The translations under genes and the position numbers were made by a program. This document shows positions 1-6,744 of a DNA stretch of 21,156 nucleotides, one piece after another. Source of the DNA: Acidimicrobiia bacterium (GTDB lineage: Bacteria; Actinomycetota; Acidimicrobiia; Acidimicrobiales; Bin134); contig VYDF01000096.1 in the NCBI GenBank assembly GCA_009843565.1, positions 4,152 through 25,307 of the forward strand, given 5' to 3'. How positions within the stretch are numbered: position 1 is the first letter of the stretch; every line of letters starts with the position of its first letter. The notes under the pieces were generated by a model, which worked only from the letters and a program-made list of their open reading frames with translations, was not told the origin of the DNA and ran no database searches.

Positions 1-50
1 TCCACTCCGGGGCGCCGCCCGGCGCCTTCGCGCGCGCCCACGTGCCCGCA

Positions 51-332
51 TCACACCGTGCCGCTGCTCGGCGCGCCGTCGCGGTAAGCGGCGATCTTGT
101 CATTCACCGCCCGGGTGTCGGCGTGGCCGTTGGGCCGCAGATAGCCGTGGCCGGGGATCACCGCAGCCTGGTCTATGCCGCCGGTGTCCATGATCTCGAT
201 GCGCTTGGCCAACTCCAGCACGGCATAGGCCTCGGGATCGGGAGCCTCCTCGGGGGGCAGGCCCAGAGCACCCGAGGCGTCGCCCACGTGGTGGTGGACG
301 TCGAAGACCGAAATACCCGACGAAGCGCTCAT
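51..332 (-). CDS. Amidohydrolase-family N-terminal fragment (truncated)
   Basis: The 93-aa product begins like amidohydrolase-2 family metal-dependent hydrolases: a beta-strand followed by the metal-binding HxH motif in DVHHHVG (His13, His15), then a segment with an IDQA motif (the strand around IDQAAVIPG) and an AVNDKIAAYRD helix. These enzymes are usually about 300 residues or longer, so only the first quarter is present. After AAYRD the usual continuation is missing and a TGA stop follows within ten residues. The last 50 bases of the window on this side are unusually GC-rich and no other frame restores obvious homology. It could be a pseudogene, a frameshift or an assembly-edge artefact. 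It lies 2 bp downstream of the crotonase stop and is probably co-transcribed with it. The family call is fairly secure; the substrate is unknown. Confidence 0.6.
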   Translation of the reverse strand: MSASSGISVFDVHHHVGDASGALGLPPEEAPDPEAYAVLELAKRIEIMDTGGIDQAAVIPGHGYLRPNGHADTRAVNDKIAAYRDGAPSSGTV

Positions 333-334
333 CG

Positions 335-1135
335 CTATTGCCGCTTGAACTCCGGCTTTCGCTTCTGGCTGAAGGCCAGCGGACCTTCTTTGGCGTCGTC
401 GCTCTGGAATACCTTCCAGCCGTACTCGAACTCGTGGGCCAGGGCCTCTTCCTCGGTCATGCCGTCGGTCTCATGCAGGGTGCGCAGGATGGCCTCCACC
501 GCCAGCGGCCCGTTCTCGCAGATTGTGGCCGCGATCTCCTTGGCCTTGTCCAGGGCTTGGCCGTCGGGGACGACATGGCCGATGAGGCCTATGTCCTTGG
601 CCTCAGCCGCGGTGATGTGCTTGCCGGTGAGCAAGATCTCCGCGGCAACCGTGTAGGGGATCTGGCGGCGCAGGCGCACTGCGGAGCCGCCCATCGGGTA
701 GAGCGACCAGCGGGCCTCCGATACCCCGAACCGCGCGCTCTCTCCGGCGACCCGGATGTCCATGGCCTGGAGGATCTCGGTGCCCCCGGCAATTGCCACC
801 CCCTCGACGGCGGCGATGATCGGCTTGGTCGGCCGGTAGCTGCGCAGCAATGCCTTCCAGTGGAGTTCGGGATCGGCTGCCTGTCGGGCCGCCACATCGA
901 TCTCGGGGTCGGCGTTGCCGGCATCGCCGCTCATGGCCTTGAGGTCGGCGCCCGAGCTGAAGTTGCCCCCGGCGCCGGTGACGATGATGCACCGGATGTC
1001 GTCGTTGTTGTCCGCCTCCTCATAGGCGTCCAACATCCGCACCATCATCGCCCCCGACAGAGCGTTGTAGCGCTCGGGGCGATTCATGGTGATGATGATT
1101 GATTGGCCTTCGCGTTCGACGATTGCATCGGGCAC
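335..1135 (-). CDS. Enoyl-CoA hydratase/isomerase family protein (crotonase)
   Basis: This 266-aa protein has the crotonase fold and typical length. The oxyanion-hole strand SSGADLK lies near residues 60-66, and the second signature AIAGGTEILQAMDI is followed by FGVSEARW. Glu120 and Glu140 sit 20 residues apart, matching the two catalytic glutamates of rat enoyl-CoA hydratase, so hydration of a 2-enoyl-CoA is plausible; isomerase or other crotonase chemistry is not excluded. The C-terminus ends in a basic FSQKRKPEFKRQ tail common in actinobacterial members. I chose the GTG at 1135 because AAAGGAG stands 8 nt upstream; an ATG at 1201 in the same frame would add 22 low-complexity residues and lacks a good ribosome site. 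It stands just downstream of gcvP on the same strand, separated by 105 bp. Confidence 0.85.
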   Translation of the reverse strand: MPDAIVEREGQSIIITMNRPERYNALSGAMMVRMLDAYEEADNNDDIRCIIVTGAGGNFSSGADLKAMSGDAGNADPEIDVAARQAADPELHWKALLRSYRPTKPIIAAVEGVAIAGGTEILQAMDIRVAGESARFGVSEARWSLYPMGGSAVRLRRQIPYTVAAEILLTGKHITAAEAKDIGLIGHVVPDGQALDKAKEIAATICENGPLAVEAILRTLHETDGMTEEEALAHEFEYGWKVFQSDDAKEGPLAFSQKRKPEFKRQ

Positions 1136-1143
1136 CGGCAGGT

Positions 1144-1150
1144 CTCCTTT
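1144..1150 (-). promoter_or_regulatory. Ribosome binding site fixing the crotonase GTG start
   Basis: On the minus strand AAAGGAG ends 8 nt before GTG at 1135. This is the best Shine-Dalgarno match in the area and supports the shorter protein over the in-frame ATG at 1201. Confidence 0.7.
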
Positions 1151-1157
1151 GGTCAGG

Positions 1158-1185
1158 GCTGCTGTGTTGGGCAGCGCTGCTGTGT
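1158..1185 (-). repeat. Pair of 10-bp direct repeats in the crotonase leader
   Basis: The plus-strand 10-mer GCTGCTGTGT occurs at 1158-1167 and again at 1176-1185, an 18-bp centre-to-centre spacing. It lies between a possible minus-strand -10 (TAATTT, 1205-1200) and the ribosome site. Spacing of nearly two helical turns would suit a protein-binding site, but the repeat could be chance. Confidence 0.3.
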
Positions 1186-1240
1186 CGTGCAGCCCCCGCA
1201 AATTAGTGGGCCGGTGGGTTCTGGGGCGAAACGGCTGGGG

Positions 1241-4144
1241 TTACTGGAAGTCCTCGATGGGCGGACAGGCGCAGAACACGTTCTTGTCGCCATGGGCGCC
1301 GTCGATGCGGCCGACCGGGCACCAATACTTGCGGTCGCGGACCTCAGGGAGGGGGAAGGCGGCCTGTTCTCGGGAGTAGGGGCGGTCCCAGTTGTCGTCG
1401 ACGATCACGGCCGCGGTGTGGGGGGCGCGGCGCAGCGGGCTGTCTTCCATGGCGATCAGCCCGTCGGCCACCTGGTCGATCTCGGCGCGGATGGCGGCCA
1501 TGGCCGCCACAAAGCGGTCAAGCTCGGCCTTGGACTCCGATTCGGTGGGCTCGACCATCAGCGTGCCCGCTACCGGGAACGACACGGTGGGGGCGTGGAA
1601 GCCGAAGTCGATGAGCCGCTTGGCCACGTCCTCCACGGTGACGCCGGTCAGGGCGTGGAGGGGGCGCAGATCGATGATGCACTCATGGGCCACCAAGCCG
1701 TTCTCGCCGGTGTAGAGCACCGGGAACAGCCCGTCGAGGTGTTTGGCCAGGTAGTTGGCGCTGAGCAGGGCCACTCCGGTGGCCTCGGTCAGCCCCTCGC
1801 CTCCCATGGCGGCGATATAGGCCCAGGAGATGGGCAGGATCCCGGCCGATCCCCAGGGGGCGGCGGAAACAGCCCCCACCCCGGTGGACGGGCCGGCATC
1901 GGCCACCACCGGGTGGTTGGGCAGGTGGGGCGCGAGATGCGGGCCCACCGCCACCGGCCCGACTCCAGGTCCGCCACCGCCGTGGGGAATGCAGAACGTC
2001 TTGTGGAGGTTCAGGTGGGATACGTCGGCGCCGAACTGGCCGGGCTGGGCTACCCCTACCAGGGCGTTGAGGTTGGCCCCGTCTAGGTACACCTGCCCGC
2101 CGTGGGCGTGAATCAAGTCGCACACCTCGGTCACGGTGGCCTCGTATACCCCGTGGGTAGACGGGTAGGTGATCATGAGGGCGCTGAGGCGGTCGTCGTG
2201 CTCCTGGACATTGGCCTTCAGGTCTTCCATGTCCACGTTGCCGTCGTCATCGCATTTGACCACCACCACCTTCATGCCGGCCATGACTGCGCTGGCCGCG
2301 TTGGTGCCGTGGGCAGAAGCAGGAATCAAGCAGATATCGCGCTGAGTCTCGCCGCGGGCCGCGTGATAGCCCCGGATGGCCAATAGTCCAGCGAGTTCAC
2401 CCTGGGAGCCGGCGTTGGGTTGGAGCGAGACCGCGGCGTAGCCGGTGATGGTCACCAGCATCTGCTCCAGCTCGTCGATAAGGGCCCGGTAGCCCTCGGT
2501 CTGCTCCGGGGGGGCAAACGGGTGCATGGCCGCGAATTCGGGCCAGCTCACCGGCTCCATCTGGGTGGTGGCGTTGAGCTTCATAGTGCACGATCCCAGC
2601 GGGATCATGGTGCGGTCGAGGGCCAGGTCTTTGGAGGCCAGGTGGCGCAAATACCGCAGCATCTCAGTCTCGCTGTGATAGCGGTGAAACGTGGGGTGGG
2701 CCAGGTAGTCGCTGGTGCGAATGCCGTCAGGGGGGAGAGCATCAGGGGTTTCGGCATCCAAGTCGTCAATGGTCTGGGCATCGCCTTCGATCCCAAACGC
2801 CCGCCACAGGGACAAGACCGTGGCCCGAGTGGTGGTCTCGTCCAGTGAGAACCCCACGGTGTCGTCGTCCACCGGCCTCAGATTCAGCCCTTCGGCCGAA
2901 GCGGCCGCCATGATGTCTGCGGCTCGACCCGGCACGCTGACGGTGACGGTGTCGAAGAAGTGCTCGGCGGCCAGCTCGTAGCCGGACTGACTCAGCTGGG
3001 CGGCGGCGATAGCCGTGAGGCGGTTGACCCGACGGGCGATTCGGGCCAGCCCTTCAGGGCCGTGGTAGACGGCGTACATGGAGGCCATAACCGCCAGCAG
3101 CACCTGCGCAGTGCAGATGTTGCTGGTGGCTTTCTCCCGGCGGATGTGCTGCTCCCGGGGTTGAAGGGTGAGCCGGTAGGCCACTGACCCGGCGTCGTCG
3201 ATCGACACGCCGGCCAGGCGACCGGGCAGCGAGCGCATGGCCGATTCCGGCACCGCGATGAACCCGGCATGGGGTCCGCCGAAACCCAACGGCACCCCGA
3301 ACCGCTGCGACGACCCCACCACCGCGTCGGCCCCCAGTTCGCCGGGCGGAGTGAGCAGGCACAGCGCCAGCAAATCGGTGGCCACAGCCACCAGGGCGTT
3401 CACGTTGTGGGCCGCGGCGATGATCCCGCTCAGGTCGCCGATGCGACCCGAACTGCCCGGATATGACACCAGCACCCCGAACGCCCCGTCGGCAAGCTCC
3501 TCGATGTTGGCTTCATCCAAATCGGCGATGACGATCTCAATGCCCAGCGGATCTGCCCGGGTGGCCACCACGTCGATGGTCTGGGGGTGGGTGTCGGCGT
3601 CGACGATGAACCGGTCTTGGGGCGCTTTGCGGTTGATGCGCCGCAGCAGCGTCATGGCCTCAGCGGCCGCGGTGCCCTCGTCCAGCAGCGAGGCGTTGGC
3701 CATGCCCATGGCGCACAGGTCGGTGACCATGGTCTGGAAGTTGACCAGCGCCTCCAGACGTCCTTGGGAGATCTCCGGCTGGTAGGGGGTGTAGGCGGTG
3801 TACCAGGCCGGGTTCTCCAGCACGTTGCGGCGGACTACCGGCGGGGTGATGGTGTCGTAATAGCCCATGCCGATCAGCGACGTGACCACCGAGTTGCGAT
3901 CGGCCAGCGCCCGCAGCGCCTCGGTAGTGGCCGCTTCTGTCAATCCCGGGGGCAGCTCCAACGGGGCTTTGGAGCGGATATTGGGGGGAACAGCGGCGTC
4001 TACCAATCCCGAGAGGCTGTCGTAGCCCAACTCGGCGAGCATTGCCGCCCGATCATCCGGCTCAGGACCGATGTGTCGGGCTTGAAACTCGTCGGACTTT
4101 TCCAGGGCCGCGAGGCTCTCAGCAGGAATAGACAGCGAAGACAT
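1241..4144 (-). CDS. gcvP: Glycine dehydrogenase (decarboxylating), P-protein of the glycine cleavage system
   Basis: The 967-aa protein is a full-length single-chain P-protein. With the GcvT, GcvH and lipoamide dehydrogenase partners it decarboxylates glycine in the cytoplasm using pyridoxal phosphate and passes the aminomethyl group to lipoylated GcvH. The N-terminus has the expected FQARHIGP motif. The C-terminal half has PLGSCTMKLNA and the cofactor-binding SHLNLHKTFCIPHGGGGPG region, with the PLP lysine at about Lys715. The glycine-rich loop and C-terminal domain are complete. No Shine-Dalgarno site is visible; the start lies 15 bp after the preceding gene's stop on the same strand, so coupling or read-through is likely. 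No gcvT or gcvH is in this window, so those partners must be encoded elsewhere. Confidence 0.96.
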   Translation of the reverse strand: MSSLSIPAESLAALEKSDEFQARHIGPEPDDRAAMLAELGYDSLSGLVDAAVPPNIRSKAPLELPPGLTEAATTEALRALADRNSVVTSLIGMGYYDTITPPVVRRNVLENPAWYTAYTPYQPEISQGRLEALVNFQTMVTDLCAMGMANASLLDEGTAAAEAMTLLRRINRKAPQDRFIVDADTHPQTIDVVATRADPLGIEIVIADLDEANIEELADGAFGVLVSYPGSSGRIGDLSGIIAAAHNVNALVAVATDLLALCLLTPPGELGADAVVGSSQRFGVPLGFGGPHAGFIAVPESAMRSLPGRLAGVSIDDAGSVAYRLTLQPREQHIRREKATSNICTAQVLLAVMASMYAVYHGPEGLARIARRVNRLTAIAAAQLSQSGYELAAEHFFDTVTVSVPGRAADIMAAASAEGLNLRPVDDDTVGFSLDETTTRATVLSLWRAFGIEGDAQTIDDLDAETPDALPPDGIRTSDYLAHPTFHRYHSETEMLRYLRHLASKDLALDRTMIPLGSCTMKLNATTQMEPVSWPEFAAMHPFAPPEQTEGYRALIDELEQMLVTITGYAAVSLQPNAGSQGELAGLLAIRGYHAARGETQRDICLIPASAHGTNAASAVMAGMKVVVVKCDDDGNVDMEDLKANVQEHDDRLSALMITYPSTHGVYEATVTEVCDLIHAHGGQVYLDGANLNALVGVAQPGQFGADVSHLNLHKTFCIPHGGGGPGVGPVAVGPHLAPHLPNHPVVADAGPSTGVGAVSAAPWGSAGILPISWAYIAAMGGEGLTEATGVALLSANYLAKHLDGLFPVLYTGENGLVAHECIIDLRPLHALTGVTVEDVAKRLIDFGFHAPTVSFPVAGTLMVEPTESESKAELDRFVAAMAAIRAEIDQVADGLIAMEDSPLRRAPHTAAVIVDDNWDRPYSREQAAFPLPEVRDRKYWCPVGRIDGAHGDKNVFCACPPIEDFQ

Positions 4145-4159
4145 GGGCGATCGGAGGGG

Positions 4160-5257
4160 TTAGGGGGCCACCGCCCCTGCGTCGGTCAAACCGTAGCGGT
4201 TGAAGGGGCCGAAAAAGCCGTGCTCGTACAGGCCGTAGCCCACGTTGCCGTCGTAGGTGTAGCGAGCCACGTGGTCCACCACGCCGTACTGGCCGATCGG
4301 CTTGACCTCTTTCTCCACGCTCAACACCTTGCCCTGCACAACCAAATCGGGCCCCTGGTACATGCCGTGGCGCCAATCAGCGTCCATGCCGTACCCGGTG
4401 CCCACAGATACGAAGTTTACCAGCAGGGGTTGGCAATCGATTTCGATCCCGGCCTCGGGGAAAGTGATGGTGGAGTGGGTGAGTACCCGGGTGCCGGACT
4501 CGAAGGTGTGCTCGTGCTCGGGGCGGCCCAAATCCTCGTCGGGGCGGCCGTCGGCCCACACCCTCTTGCCCTCTACCAGCCGCCGGCTTCCGTCGTCCTC
4601 CTCGTTGTTCATGTAGAGCAGGGCGTGGTCGTCGAACATCATCGGGAAGTAGTTCCACATGCCGGCCATGACATTGACGCCCTGGCGGATGCCGTCGGCC
4701 TCGGACTCGCCCACCGGGCGGATGCCCCACGAGCGATCGCGAGCCCCGCCCCAGCGGTCGGGCGTTACCTGGAAGTCTTCGCCTCCTACCGACAGGGTGC
4801 CCTCCCATGAACCGAGTTGGGCGAAACGCTGGGTGTTGAACACCACCCGCCCTTGGTTGCGGATGAACTGGTTGGGCTCTTCCATGGCCCGGATAGACGC
4901 ATCCCAGGTCACGTCCATGGCAATGGTGTGCTCGCTGGGCTCCACAATGAAGCGCACCTTTTGGAGGGGCTCGATGACCTCGATGCGCATGGGGCCGACC
5001 GACATGTCCATGCGGTCGGTGAGCGGTCGGGAGCCTCGAATCACATGGTGCTCGTCGTTCCGGCGCACGCAGCAGAAGGCGTCGTGGACGCCCAGATTGG
5101 GATACTGGCCCATGCCGAAGATGGCGAACAGCTCGTCGCTGGAGCCGTGCATGCAGAAGTAGTTGCGGTCGTAGAAGTTGCGATCGCTGGTGGCGACGTT
5201 GCGAATCCAATCAGGGGACTGGTGAACCGGGAACTCGTCCCAGGAGGAGATGGCCAT
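4160..5257 (-). CDS. Conserved protein of unknown function, lipocalin/AttH-CrtC-like (tentative)
   Basis: I do not firmly recognise this 365-aa protein. It is rich in aromatic residues and alternating beta-strand patterns, has no signal peptide or clear membrane segment, and contains a striking DRWGGARDRSWGIRP motif near residues 167-181, followed by a MWNYFPMMFDDHALLYMNNE segment. Paired W/G/D motifs of this type recall the two-lipocalin-domain proteins around AttH and hydroxyneurosporene synthase CrtC, and related uncharacterised proteins encoded near acyl-CoA and steroid catabolic genes in actinobacteria. That placement is from memory and tentative. The ATG at 5257 is preceded by AAAGGAC about 5 nt upstream; an open frame runs further upstream but would overlap the divergent SDR gene. 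The gene is divergent from the SDR gene and sits 15 bp upstream of gcvP. Confidence 0.75.
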   Translation of the reverse strand: MAISSWDEFPVHQSPDWIRNVATSDRNFYDRNYFCMHGSSDELFAIFGMGQYPNLGVHDAFCCVRRNDEHHVIRGSRPLTDRMDMSVGPMRIEVIEPLQKVRFIVEPSEHTIAMDVTWDASIRAMEEPNQFIRNQGRVVFNTQRFAQLGSWEGTLSVGGEDFQVTPDRWGGARDRSWGIRPVGESEADGIRQGVNVMAGMWNYFPMMFDDHALLYMNNEEDDGSRRLVEGKRVWADGRPDEDLGRPEHEHTFESGTRVLTHSTITFPEAGIEIDCQPLLVNFVSVGTGYGMDADWRHGMYQGPDLVVQGKVLSVEKEVKPIGQYGVVDHVARYTYDGNVGYGLYEHGFFGPFNRYGLTDAGAVAP

Positions 5258-5327
5258 TGCTGTCCTTTCAGTAACCGTTGCGCGGTGGCCTACCTTATGT
5301 CCTCGTAGCAACGCCGATAGAAAGCAG
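5258..5327. promoter_or_regulatory. Divergent promoter region between the unknown protein and the SDR gene
   Basis: These 70 bp separate two divergent starts. A plus-strand -10 candidate TACCTT (5291-5296) overlaps a minus-strand candidate TAAGGT (5297-5292), so the two promoters would compete for the same site. No good -35 is visible on either side. Both would give leaders of about 25-35 nt, consistent with SD-type starts. Confidence 0.35.
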
Positions 5328-6095
5328 ATGGCGATGAGCAACACAATGGAAGGCAAGGTGGCACTGGTCACCGGTGGCGCCAGCGGGATCGGCCAGGAAG
5401 CCGCGGTGCTTTTCGCCCGCAGGGGGGCAAGTGTGGCGGTGGCCGACCGAAATTCACAGGGCGGGGCCGAGACAGTGGCCCGGATCAAGGCCGATGGGGG
5501 CCAAGGCCAGTTCTTCGCCACCGATGTGACCGACGAAGACCAAGTGGCGGCCCTGGTGGCCTCCACCGTCTCGGCATTCGGTCAGCTCGACTACGCCTTC
5601 AACAACGCGGGCATAACCCATCCCTCCCGGTTGTTCCACGAGCTCACGCTGGACCAGTGGAATGAGATGATCACCATCAACCTGACCTCGGTGTTTCTGT
5701 GCATGAAGCATGAGATCATCCAGATGCTGGCCCAAGGAGGCGGTGCAATCGTGAACACTGCGTCGGGGGCGGCCATCATTCCCGCTCCCGGGCAGCCCCA
5801 CTACACCGCAGCCAAACGGGGAGTGCTGGGGCTGACCACCTATGCGGCCGACGAGCTCAACAACAAGGGCATCCGAGTCAATGCCATTTGCCCGGGCATG
5901 ATCGACACCCCGATGGTGGCGTCGTGGCGGGAGTCGAGCCCCGAGATGGCCGAGGCGGTAGTCCAGATGATGCCCGGCGGACGTTTGGGGCTGCCCGAAG
6001 AGGTGGCCGAGGCCGCGGTATGGCTGTGCAGCGACGAAGCCCGCTGGGTGTCGGGCGACACCATGGTGGTGGACGGCGGGATGCTGAACCGCTAG
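5328..6095 (+). CDS. Short-chain dehydrogenase/reductase (SDR family, probable 3-hydroxyacyl or alcohol dehydrogenase)
   Basis: The 255-aa protein is a classical SDR. The dinucleotide-binding motif TGGASGIG lies at residues 15-22, Asp40 at the end of beta-2 suggests NAD(H) rather than NADP(H), and NNAG is at 92-95. The catalytic Ser146, Tyr159 and Lys163 are in the standard spacing, and a PGMIDTPM segment follows. The C-terminal VSGDTMVVDGGML is typical. It probably oxidises a hydroxyl group on a hydrophobic or CoA-bound substrate; the exact substrate cannot be read. Start choice is uncertain: ATG codons at 5328, 5334 and 5346 are all possible, with only a weak AGAAAG ahead of the first. It is transcribed divergently from the unknown protein, with 193 bp before the next gene. 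Confidence 0.85.
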   Translation: MAMSNTMEGKVALVTGGASGIGQEAAVLFARRGASVAVADRNSQGGAETVARIKADGGQGQFFATDVTDEDQVAALVASTVSAFGQLDYAFNNAGITHPSRLFHELTLDQWNEMITINLTSVFLCMKHEIIQMLAQGGGAIVNTASGAAIIPAPGQPHYTAAKRGVLGLTTYAADELNNKGIRVNAICPGMIDTPMVASWRESSPEMAEAVVQMMPGGRLGLPEEVAEAAVWLCSDEARWVSGDTMVVDGGMLNR

Positions 6096-6153
6096 AGCGC
6101 GTCCGGGCGTAACCATCGCCCGGCTGGCCGGCGGGTCCTGTCACCGGAAGCGG

Positions 6154-6175
6154 CCTGGCCGACGGTGCGGCCAGG
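6154..6175 (+). terminator. GC-rich hairpin downstream of the SDR gene
   Basis: CCTGGCCG (6154-6161) pairs perfectly with CGGCCAGG (6168-6175) around a 6-nt loop, extendable by a G-T and a G-C pair. It begins 58 bp after the SDR stop. There is no U-tract, so this is a candidate factor-assisted or U-less actinobacterial terminator, not a canonical one. Confidence 0.4.
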
Positions 6176-6240
6176 TCCGCCACCGGCGCCACCCACCGGC
6201 CTGCCTACCCTGGGGCGCAATCCCTATCTTGTTTTGAGAG

Positions 6241-6276
6241 GGGGGTCGCGGGGTGCCGCCGGCCGAGCAGACCCCC
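6241..6276. repeat. Inverted repeat abutting the -10 box of the DUF35 gene (possible operator)
   Basis: GGGGGTC (6241-6247) is exactly complementary to GACCCCC (6270-6276), separated by 22 bp. The right arm directly touches the predicted -10 TATGGT, so a repressor bound here would cover the -35 to -10 interval. The low-complexity arms make chance possible. The left arm also resembles a Shine-Dalgarno stretch for an in-frame GTG at 6253. Confidence 0.35.
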
Positions 6277-6282
6277 TATGGT
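6277..6282 (+). promoter_or_regulatory. -10 box TATGGT for a leaderless mRNA of the first DUF35 gene
   Basis: TATGGT is followed by exactly 6 nt and then ATG at 6289. This spacing would put the transcription start at or next to the A of the start codon. The same TANNNT-N6-start layout is found at 7972 and 19131. No convincing -35 is visible. Confidence 0.5.
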
Positions 6283-6288
6283 TTTGGT

Positions 6289-6744
6289 ATGAGTATGAGG
6301 ACGGCAGTGGCCGCGGTGGAGGGGTTGTTCACGCTCGATGCTGATGAGCCGCGGTTGATTGGGGGGCGGGCCCGCAGCCGGGGCTCCTACTTCTTTCCCA
6401 AGTCATTGGCCGGCTCCGACCCGGCTTGTTTGGGTGACGAGATCGACGAGGTGCTGCTCAGCCGCACCGGGAAGCTGTGGTCGTTCACCACCGGCGAGTA
6501 CGCCCCACCTGCGCCCTATGTGATCCCCGGAGACGAGTTCGAGCCCTACGTGATCGCGGCGGTGGAATTGGCCGAGGAGAGCCTGGTGGTGCTGGGCCAG
6601 GTGGTGGCTGGCATCTCAGTGGACGAATTGTCGGTGGGCATAGAGATGGAATTGGTGATCGACGTGCTCTACTCCGACGACGAGCACGACTACCTGGTGT
6701 GGAAATGGGCTCCGGCGGAGATGAACGAGAACGGAGAAGGCTGA
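6289..6744 (+). CDS. DUF35 OB-fold protein with a degraded zinc ribbon, partner of the Ltp2-like aldolase
   Basis: The 151-aa protein has the DUF35 layout: an N-terminal rubredoxin-like ribbon followed by an OB-fold with LSRTGKLWSFTTGEY, FEPYVIAAVELAEESLVVLGQVV and a C-terminal strand ending in VWKWAP. At the four places where ribbon cysteines normally lie I see Ala28, Arg31, Asp44 and Cys47, so only one ligand remains and zinc binding is unlikely. DUF35 proteins bind SCPx-type thiolases and Ltp aldolases; in steroid side-chain degradation the DUF35 domain of ChsH2 pairs with Ltp2. The TGA stop overlaps the ATG of the next gene, strongly suggesting a complex. I chose ATG at 6289 because of the leaderless -10; GTG at 6253, with an AGGGGGG upstream, is the main alternative and adds 12 residues. 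Confidence 0.8.
   Translation: MSMRTAVAAVEGLFTLDADEPRLIGGRARSRGSYFFPKSLAGSDPACLGDEIDEVLLSRTGKLWSFTTGEYAPPAPYVIPGDEFEPYVIAAVELAEESLVVLGQVVAGISVDELSVGIEMELVIDVLYSDDEHDYLVWKWAPAEMNENGEG

Noticed and set aside
1136..1201. Longer crotonase form starting at ATG 1201
   Set aside because: The added residues are repetitive (DTAALPNTAAL) and unlike the family, and a strong AAAGGAG stands 8 nt before GTG 1135.
1103..2086. A 327-codon plus-strand open frame antisense to gcvP
   Set aside because: It is a compositional shadow of the GcvP C-terminal coding sequence, which includes the PLP lysine region; there is no ribosome site or recognisable domain.
3587..4810. A 407-codon plus-strand open frame across the gcvP and unknown-protein genes
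   Set aside because: It is antisense to two well-supported genes. Its product is low-complexity and rich in Val, Gly, His and Arg, as expected of a GC-biased antisense frame, and it shows no family motif.
5297..5308. A minimal ATG-TCC-TCG-TAG upstream ORF before the SDR gene
   Set aside because: It begins directly at the end of the putative -10 box, so the ATG would not be inside the transcript.
5250..5327. Extended N-terminus for the SDR starting at ATG 5250
   Set aside because: It would overlap the divergent gene's start and add 26 residues with no family similarity ahead of the Rossmann beta-strand.
6477..6743. Upstream extension of the aldolase gene into the DUF35 gene
   Set aside because: The extra 89 residues are an Arg-rich out-of-frame reading of DUF35 codons; ATG 6744 has a good ribosome site and the standard thiolase-fold N-terminus.
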